Below are positions 5,649 to 9,685 of a DNA stretch of 9,685 nt, in pieces (within the stretch, counting starts at the first letter, position 1; each line of letters begins with the position of its first letter). The notes under the pieces were generated by a model, which was not told the DNA's origin, ran no database searches, and was given only the letters and a program-made list of their open reading frames with translations. The translations under genes and the position numbers were made by a program. The stretch is from Firmicutes bacterium CAG:124 (GTDB lineage Bacteria; Bacillota; Clostridia; Oscillospirales; Oscillospiraceae): the NCBI GenBank assembly GCA_000432135.1, contig HF990613.1, positions 2,534 through 12,218 on the forward strand, written 5' to 3'.

Positions 5649-5990
5649 ATGAACATCCAGATCTTCGGAAAGAAAAAATGCTTTGACACAAAAAAGGCCG
5701 AGCGCTGGTTCAAGGAGCGCCGGATCAAATTCCAGCAGATCGATCTCGTCCGCTTCGGGATGTCCGGCGGCGAGTTCGACAGCGTTCTGCGTGCCGTCGG
5801 CGGCGTGGACGCGCTGATTGACTGGTCGGTCAAAAGCCCGGAGATCGACCTGATGCGCTATACGGATGACAAGCGCGCAAAAGAAGATAAGCTCTTTGAC
5901 CACCCGGAGCTGATGAAAACGCCCATCGTCCGCAACGGCAGACAAGCCACCGCCGGATACTGCCCGGAGGTGTGGCAAACGTGGGAATAA
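5649..5990 (+). CDS. ArsC/Spx-family thioredoxin-fold protein
   Basis: 113-residue cytosolic protein of the ArsC/Spx/YffB family. It opens with a beta strand and the Cys-bearing turn (MNIQIFGKKKCFDTKKAERW, Cys11), then a helix, and ends with LMKTPIVRNGRQATAGY, the usual position of the family cis-proline segment. There is no CxxC, so it is not classical redox-switch Spx (C10, C13 in Bacillus). Arsenate reductases carry an Arg before that proline (RPIV); here it is Thr91, with Arg95 and Arg98 nearby, so arsenate reduction is doubtful. Cys105 is a second cysteine. Family members in Firmicutes are often labelled arsenate reductase without proof. The start at 5649 has GGAGG at 5638-5642. No arsenic-resistance genes adjoin. 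A strong terminator follows. Confidence 0.9.
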   Translation: MNIQIFGKKKCFDTKKAERWFKERRIKFQQIDLVRFGMSGGEFDSVLRAVGGVDALIDWSVKSPEIDLMRYTDDKRAKEDKLFDHPELMKTPIVRNGRQATAGYCPEVWQTWE

Positions 5991-5999
5991 ACACAAAGT

Positions 6000-6030
6000 C
6001 GGCGGAGCGCGATGCGCTCCGCCGGTTTTT
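6000..6030 (+). terminator. Strong intrinsic terminator, probably shared by convergent genes
   Basis: Perfect 11-base-pair stem CGGCGGAGCGC/GCGCTCCGCCG (6000-6010 and 6014-6024), loop GAT, then GTTTTT (6025-6030). It ends the ArsC-family transcript ten bases after its stop. The minus-strand gene stops at 6033, just beyond it, so the same stem may also serve that gene, although its tail on that strand (ACTTTGTGTTTATT) is weaker. Confidence 0.92.
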
Positions 6031-6032
6031 GC

Positions 6033-6266
6033 TTATTTTGTCTTTTCTCCGCCTGCCAGATCGAACATTGCCTTGCTGCGGCGCGCGAAGTGACCGACCT
6101 TCGGCATCCCCTGCGCAATGGCAGGATAGGCGTTGTCGGTGTCAGCAGTCTTCTGAATGTTGTACGTGCCGTACTGGTTGACCATGTCAAAGCAGTCGTC
6201 CGGCTGGCCGGGGAATGCATGGTTCATGGGCGTTGGATCGTAGCGGAATGTTTCGTCGTTTGCCAT
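6033..6266 (-). CDS. Hypothetical protein, 77 residues
   Basis: Not recognised as a named family. The protein starts MANDETFRYDPTPMNHAFPG, has a hydrophilic middle with PDDCFDMVNQYGTYNIQK and TADTDNAYPAIAQGMPK, and ends in a basic tail (HFARRSKAMFDLAGGEKTK). There is no signal peptide or membrane segment. It has one cysteine, is rich in Asn, Asp, Gln and Tyr, and looks like a small soluble or partly disordered protein. The start at 6266 is chosen because AGGTGA stands five bases upstream. Longer in-frame starts run through the 105-base repeat and are unlikely. It is convergent with the ArsC-family gene across the shared terminator. The composition is gene-like and different from the neighbouring spurious frames. 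Confidence 0.65.
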   Translation of the reverse strand: MANDETFRYDPTPMNHAFPGQPDDCFDMVNQYGTYNIQKTADTDNAYPAIAQGMPKVGHFARRSKAMFDLAGGEKTK

Positions 6267-6394
6267 AAGCGTCACCTCTGTGACAGCTTTTGCGGAAAGG
6301 GGATTTTTATGCACGGCGTGGTGATAAGCCTCCCCTTGCCGCGCCTGTTCTGCGCGAAAAATTGTGAAAAGCAGATACAGACGCCTACTCGAAT
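6267..6394. other. Short intergenic stretch upstream of the 77-residue gene
   Basis: No gene seen. It holds the ribosome-site hairpin and an imperfect inverted repeat at 6299-6335 (GGGGA/TCCCC with TTAT/ATAA inside). I see no convincing -35/-10 pair for the minus-strand gene. Confidence 0.5.
6271..6284 (-). promoter_or_regulatory. Small hairpin covering the ribosome site of the 77-residue gene
   Basis: GTCAC-CTCT-GTGAC on the plus strand. On the minus-strand mRNA the ribosome site AGGTGA lies in the loop and 3' arm of this 5-base-pair stem, so folding would partly hide it. Confidence 0.35.
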
Positions 6395-6499
6395 GTAGGG
6401 GCCGATGCCTACATCGGCCCGTTGGGAAGTTGCGAATTCGCCGTAGGCTACCGTAAAACCGGTGCATTCTGCCGGGCCGATGTGGGCATCGGCCCCTAC
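6395..6499 (-). repeat. 105-base two-hairpin dispersed element, copy 2
   Basis: Exactly the same length as 1213-1317 and in the opposite orientation: begins GTAGGGGCCGATG and ends CATCGGCCCCTAC. Terminal hairpins are GGGCCGATG/CATCGGCCC at each end with loops CCTA and TGGG. The core CGGCGAATTCGCA lies at 6431-6443 on the minus strand. Where the stems differ from copy 1, both arms changed together. Confidence 0.9.
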
Positions 6500-6585
6500 G
6501 CGGTGCGTACGAATTCGCCGAAGGACTTCTGGTTTTGCTGCTGCATGCTGCAACCCCTCAGGCGCTTCGCGCCAGCTTCCCTGTA
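6500..6585. repeat. Partial repeat copies between the element and the EamA gene
   Basis: The reverse complement of 6503-6523 matches 9612-9632 at 19 of 21 positions and contains the 13-base core (6508-6520, minus strand), so it is a second core copy abutting the full element. A small hairpin GGCGC-TTC-GCGCC (6561-6573) follows within CCCCTCA...CTTCCCTG, which resembles another hairpin repeat familiar from gut Clostridia (memory only). I see no terminator with a T-tract for the EamA gene. Confidence 0.6.
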
Positions 6586-7446
6586 TCAGAGCAGCATCAG
6601 CAGTGTTCCGCCGACGACAGCAACAAGGCCGGCAGCCGATTTTTTCGTCAGCTTTTCGTGGAACACGAGCCACGAGAACAGAATTGTCACCAGAATGCTC
6701 AGCTTATCGATGGGCGCGACGACGCTCGCCGGGCCGTCCTGCAGGGCTTTATAATAGCACAGCCAGCTGCCGCCCGTGGCTAAACCGGACAGGCAGATAA
6801 AGCCGAGTTCATTCTTTGGCACCGCGCGCAGAAGCTTTCCCTTACCCGTGACGAATACCATCATCCACGACATCACAAGCACTACGCCCGTGCGAATCGC
6901 CGTGCCGAGATTCGATTCAACGCCGGAAATGCCGATCTTGCCGAGAATGGAGGTCAGACTTGCGAACACGGCGGAACCTGCCGCGTACAGAAGCCAGCTG
7001 CTTCCAGCCTTTGCCGCGCCGTCTGACTGCTTTTTCTCGATCATAAGATAAGTACCCGCCGCGATCAGTACGATGCCTGCGCCCTTTGCGATGCTCAGCG
7101 ATTCATGCAGGAAAATGACTGCAAGCAGGATAGTCAGAACCGTGCTGGATTTATCGACCGGCACAACCTTATTGATATCGCCGATCTGCAGCGCACGGAA
7201 ATAACACAGCCAGCTTGCGCCGGTTGCAAGGCCGGACAGAATCAGGAACAGAAGCGTTTTTTCGCTGATTGCGGAAAGCCGTTCCTGCGAACCGACGATG
7301 AACACCATCAGCCATGAAAAGGCCAGAACCACGATTGTCCGGATTGCAGTCGCAACCGTTGAATCCGTCTTTCGGATGCCGCACTTGGCCAACACCGCTG
7401 TCAAGCCCGCAAACAGTGCCGACCCGAACGCATAGAGAATCCACAT
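6586..7446 (-). CDS. EamA/DMT-superfamily membrane transporter
   Basis: 286-residue, very hydrophobic inner-membrane protein with about ten membrane segments in two tandem EamA halves (about 1-138 and 150-286). The halves are strikingly alike at an offset of 149 residues: WILYAFGSALFAGLTAVLAK against WLLYAAGSAVFASLTSILGK, SGLATGASWLCYFRAL (71-86) against SGLATGGSWLCYYKAL (220-235), then VPVDKSS against APIDKLS and HESL against HEKL. Members export or import amino acids, nucleosides, drugs or other small metabolites; the substrate cannot be read here. The ATG at 7446 has AAGGGAG about eight bases upstream. It lies downstream of the MATE gene on the same strand but has an extended -10 of its own, so it may be independently transcribed. 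Complete at both ends. Confidence 0.92.
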   Translation of the reverse strand: MWILYAFGSALFAGLTAVLAKCGIRKTDSTVATAIRTIVVLAFSWLMVFIVGSQERLSAISEKTLLFLILSGLATGASWLCYFRALQIGDINKVVPVDKSSTVLTILLAVIFLHESLSIAKGAGIVLIAAGTYLMIEKKQSDGAAKAGSSWLLYAAGSAVFASLTSILGKIGISGVESNLGTAIRTGVVLVMSWMMVFVTGKGKLLRAVPKNELGFICLSGLATGGSWLCYYKALQDGPASVVAPIDKLSILVTILFSWLVFHEKLTKKSAAGLVAVVGGTLLMLL

Positions 7447-7472
7447 AATCCCGGCTCCCTTCGATATGAATC

Positions 7473-7509
7473 GACGGCCCGCCTCGGCAGGCCGTCTCCA
7501 ATTCTAGCA
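7473..7509 (-). promoter_or_regulatory. Extended -10 promoter and leader dyad of the EamA gene
   Basis: On the minus strand TGCTAGAAT (7509-7501) is a TGn extended -10. No good -35 is seen. Transcription would begin near a dyad GACGGCC...GGCCGTC (7473-7479 and 7490-7496), either an operator or a 5' leader hairpin. It has no T-tract, so it is a poor terminator for the MATE gene. Confidence 0.45.
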
Positions 7510-7529
7510 CGTTTCAAGCAAAAATCACG

Positions 7530-8891
7530 TTATTTTTTTCCGTGGGGCGAACATTCCATGTAATGATACTTTTTTCGCTTGGCAAACAGAAAAATCACGG
7601 AGATAAGCGTTGCAAAGACCTCCGCGACCGTGATGGCGTACCAGATGCCGTCGACGTCAAAGATCAGCGGCAGGATGAGCACGGAGGCTGTCTGGAACAC
7701 GAGCGTGCGCAGGAAAGAGATCACGGCTGAGATCAACCCGTTTCCAAGCGCTGTGAAGAACGACGAAGCGAAGATATTGAAGCCCGCGAACAAAAACGCG
7801 AACGAGAACAGCCGGAACGCGTGGCAGGTCAGCGTATAGAGTCCCTCGTCATACCCGACGAACAGCTTTGCCAGCGGCGCGGCCAGCAGTCTTGCCAGCA
7901 GCGTCAGCACAGCGCCGGAGGCACACATCAGCAGAACGCTCTTTTTGAGCATATTTTTCAGCTCGGCATGGTTCTGTGCGCCGTAATGGAAGCCGACGAC
8001 AGGCGCGCAGCCGATGGAATAGCCGATATCGATGGCAATGAAAATGAACTGCACGTACATCAGGACGCCGTAGGCTGAAACGCCGTCCTCACCGATGTAT
8101 TTGAGCAGCTGGAAGTTGTAGAGCATACTGACGATGGACGAGGAAATATTGCTCATCAGCTCGGACGAGCCGTTGCCGCAGGCGTTCAGCAGCGGGCGCA
8201 GCTCCAGCCTCGTTCTGACAAGGCGCAGACGGCTCGAATTCGGGCGGAGGAAATAGACCAGCGGGAACAGGCCGCCCACGCACTGGCTCAGGCCCGTCGC
8301 AACGGCCGCGCCTGCAATTCCCCAGCGGAAGCCCGCGACAAACAGCGCGTCGAGCGCCATATTCGTCACGCCCGCCGCGACCGTCGCGGCAAGACCCAGC
8401 TTCGGCTTTTCCGCCGCGATCAGGAAGCTCTGGAACACGTTCTGCAGCATGAACGCGGCTGTGAACGCATTGACGATGCGGCCATAGCGCACGCAGTCCT
8501 CCAGCATCTCCGGCGTTGCGCCGAGAAACAGCGCGACCGGCCGCATGAACACCACGCCGGTCACCGAGAGCAGCACGCCGAGCAGCGCCGTAAAGAGGAT
8601 CATCATGGAAAAATAGCGGTTGGCTTCCTCCTGCCGGCCCTCGCCGAGCGTTTTGGAGACAAGTGCAGTGCCGCCCGTGCCGATCATGAAGCCGATGCCG
8701 CCCAGCACCATGATAAACGGCATGACCAGATTGATCGCCGCAAAGGCCGTCTTTCCGGCAAAATTCGAGACGAACAGCCCGTCCACCACGCCGTAGATCG
8801 ACGTAAAGATCATCATGACAATGGACGGGAAGACAAATTGGAGCAGTTTTCGATAGGTAAAGTGATCGGACAAGCGGATCTGCTGTTTCAT
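7530..8891 (-). CDS. MATE family multidrug efflux pump, MepA-like
   Basis: 453-residue integral membrane protein, typical MATE length, with about twelve membrane segments in two six-helix halves. MATE pumps expel cationic drugs, dyes or metabolites using a sodium or proton gradient. Visible family features: the N-terminal helix FVFPSIVMMIFTSIYGVVDG, the INLVMPFIMVLGGIGFMIGTGG region, VSKTLGEG in the first loop, and the second-half GYSIGCAPVVGFHYGAQN. The C-terminus is short and basic (AKRKKYHYMECSPHGKK). It follows the MarR gene by three bases, the layout of Staphylococcus aureus mepR-mepA, so the MarR protein is its likely repressor. The start ATG has no ribosome site at normal distance; an AAGGAGG lies 34 bases upstream beyond a hairpin, or translation is coupled to marR termination. 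The substrate is not deducible. Confidence 0.93.
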   Translation of the reverse strand: MKQQIRLSDHFTYRKLLQFVFPSIVMMIFTSIYGVVDGLFVSNFAGKTAFAAINLVMPFIMVLGGIGFMIGTGGTALVSKTLGEGRQEEANRYFSMMILFTALLGVLLSVTGVVFMRPVALFLGATPEMLEDCVRYGRIVNAFTAAFMLQNVFQSFLIAAEKPKLGLAATVAAGVTNMALDALFVAGFRWGIAGAAVATGLSQCVGGLFPLVYFLRPNSSRLRLVRTRLELRPLLNACGNGSSELMSNISSSIVSMLYNFQLLKYIGEDGVSAYGVLMYVQFIFIAIDIGYSIGCAPVVGFHYGAQNHAELKNMLKKSVLLMCASGAVLTLLARLLAAPLAKLFVGYDEGLYTLTCHAFRLFSFAFLFAGFNIFASSFFTALGNGLISAVISFLRTLVFQTASVLILPLIFDVDGIWYAITVAEVFATLISVIFLFAKRKKYHYMECSPHGKK

Positions 8892-8932
8892 TGCTTATTG
8901 CTGCGCCGCCGGGTCGGGCGGCGTTCCTCCTT
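8892..8932 (-). promoter_or_regulatory. Ribosome site separated from the MATE start by a hairpin
   Basis: On the minus strand AAGGAGG (8932-8926) is followed by AA, a 7-base-pair hairpin CGCCGCC-CGACCC-GGCGGCG (8923-8904) and 12 bases to the ATG at 8891. The linear gap is 34 bases, too long for use; with the hairpin folded it becomes 14. All of this lies in the last codons of the MarR gene, whose stop is three bases before the ATG. Confidence 0.5.
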
Positions 8933-9377
8933 GTGATGAAAGCGTTCTGAGCTGCTGCTCGAAGAGCAGGCGGTACTGCCGGGTCAGGCGAAGAAAGGCC
9001 GCGCGGTCGTCCGGGGACATCGCGCGCAGGGCGGCAGCCTCCGCCTCCGGGATGCGGTCGACGCGCTCGCGTGCAAGCTGCTCCCCCTTCGGCGTCAGCC
9101 GGACGAGCTTGCTGCGCTGGTCCGTGCCGGCTGAAAGCGCAAGATAGCCCTCCGCGACGAGCTTTTTGAGGGCTGAATTAACGGTCTGCTTCGGCTCGAC
9201 AAGGAACTCACAGATCTCCGCCTGTGTAAAGCTTTTTTCCTCGACGCGGAGCGTGTAGAGGATCCAGAACGCGCATTCGGCCATGCCGCAGGTCTTCGCC
9301 GCGCTCCGATAGAGATCGTCCAGCTTTTTCGTCTCTTTGTTGTACGCCATCAGCGCCTGATCAAAAACCCGGTTCAT
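8895..9377 (-). CDS. MarR family transcriptional regulator
   Basis: 160-residue dimeric winged-helix DNA-binding protein that typically represses its own operon and is released by a small ligand. The N-terminal dimer helices lead into the helix-turn-helix (SFTQAEICEFL, EPKQTVNSALKKLVAEGYL, about 50-80), then the wing (SAGTDQRSKLVRLTPKG, about 82-98) and long C-terminal helices with a low-complexity tail (SSQGGTPPDPAAQQ). The start is ATG 9377, with GGGAGG seven bases upstream and a consensus promoter beyond it. An in-frame ATG at 9488 would place that promoter inside the coding region and adds residues unlike the family, so it is rejected. It is followed by a MATE pump after three bases, and a 36-base dyad over its promoter fits autoregulation. 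Ligand unknown. Confidence 0.92.
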   Translation of the reverse strand: MNRVFDQALMAYNKETKKLDDLYRSAAKTCGMAECAFWILYTLRVEEKSFTQAEICEFLVEPKQTVNSALKKLVAEGYLALSAGTDQRSKLVRLTPKGEQLARERVDRIPEAEAAALRAMSPDDRAAFLRLTRQYRLLFEQQLRTLSSQGGTPPDPAAQQ

Positions 9378-9396
9378 ATCCGCGCCTCCCAACTGT

Positions 9397-9432
9397 CCGA
9401 AATCAGACCATTGCAGTATAGTCCGATTCCGG
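9397..9432. promoter_or_regulatory. Candidate MarR operator (interrupted dyad)
   Basis: Arms CCGAAATCAGAC (9397-9408) and GTCCGATTCCGG (9421-9432) are complementary at 10 of 12 positions with a 12-base spacer. The spacer contains the -10 box and the right arm fills most of the promoter spacer, so a bound dimer would block RNA polymerase. Assigned to the adjacent MarR protein by position (inference). Confidence 0.65.
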
Positions 9433-9443
9433 ATGTTTGTCAA
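9415..9443 (-). promoter_or_regulatory. Consensus promoter of the marR-MATE operon
   Basis: On the minus strand the -35 is TTGACA (9443-9438), with a 17-base spacer and -10 TATACT (9420-9415). This matches sigma-A consensus at 11 of 12 positions, which suits a gene normally kept off by a repressor. Confidence 0.92.
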
Positions 9444-9476
9444 GTCTTTTTTGCTCGATTGCAGCGCCAAAGGCTC

Positions 9477-9493
9477 CCCCTTTCGCAAAGGGG
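9477..9493. repeat. Short hairpin CCCCTTT/AAAGGGG
   Basis: Seven-base-pair perfect stem (9477-9483 and 9487-9493), loop CGC, preceded by GCCAAAGGCTC. It resembles one arm of a hairpin repeat common in gut Clostridia (memory only). No U-tract. Confidence 0.5.
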
Positions 9494-9516
9494 CAATGTC
9501 ATCAACTTAAGACCGG

Positions 9517-9555
9517 TGCATTTGTTTTATGCAAAAAAACGGCAAAACAAATGCA
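9517..9555. repeat. 12-base inverted repeat upstream of the marR operon
   Basis: TGCATTTGTTTT (9517-9528) and AAAACAAATGCA (9544-9555) are perfectly complementary around a 15-base loop rich in A. It is too far upstream to be part of the marR promoter core. Function unknown. Confidence 0.75.
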
Positions 9556-9559
9556 GTTG

Positions 9560-9685
9560 GTAGGGGCGGGACTCTGCTCCGCCCGGCAGGATACACCGAA
9601 TTATCGAAAATCTTCGGCGAATCCGTATGCACTTACCCGCTTGGCCGTAGAGGCCGATGCCGGTCACAGCCGTTCGCGACGAAGG
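9560..9685 (+). repeat. Truncated copies of the dispersed element, running off the window
   Basis: Starts GTAGGGGCGG, pairs with CCGCCC (9579-9584) to form the left hairpin, and continues CGGCAGG, CACCG and the core CGGCGAATCCGTA (9615-9627). The right hairpin is not found. Instead GTAGAGGCCGATGCC (9647-9661) looks like the start of another copy, one base different from 6395-6409. No gene in this stretch. Confidence 0.65.

Noticed and set aside
9378..9488. N-terminal extension of the MarR protein from ATG 9488
   Set aside because: It contains the promoter and operator, and a good ribosome site precedes ATG 9377.

Overview
The window reads as a chromosomal segment of a GC-rich, Gram-positive gut-type Clostridia bacterium, most likely Oscillospiraceae or a close relative. 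This is inferred from the gmk-rpoZ...priA order, strong AAGGAGG-type ribosome sites, an S-layer-homology (SLH) surface protein and the style of the intergenic hairpin repeats. No taxonomic marker in the window settles it.

Left part, plus strand: the 3' part of guanylate kinase (gmk) overlaps rpoZ by one base, and a strong intrinsic terminator closes the pair. Then come about 750 bases without a gene, packed with hairpins, a 34-base tandem duplication and dispersed repeats. The primosomal helicase priA follows. Next is a gene with its own near-consensus promoter for a secreted protein: signal peptide, three SLH repeats, a phage-type (GH24) lysozyme domain and an InlB-like C-terminal repeat.

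Middle: a 36-codon gene behind an extended -10 promoter, an ArsC/Spx-family thioredoxin-fold protein, and a strong terminator. That terminator faces a convergent 77-residue protein of unknown function on the minus strand.

Right part, minus strand: a MarR regulator and a MATE efflux pump form a tight operon laid out like mepR-mepA. It is transcribed from a consensus promoter that lies inside a 36-base dyad, a likely operator. Downstream of it, with its own probable promoter, is an EamA/DMT-family transporter.

The least explained signal is between the genes. Two 105-base elements (1213-1317 and 6395-6499, opposite orientations, 88 of 105 positions identical, no gaps) begin with GTAGGGG and end with CCCCTAC, and carry a hairpin at each end. 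Their stem differences are compensatory. Partial copies and a shared 13-base core occur elsewhere in the intergenic DNA. I see no transposase, CRISPR array, rRNA or tRNA, and no clearly new multi-gene system.
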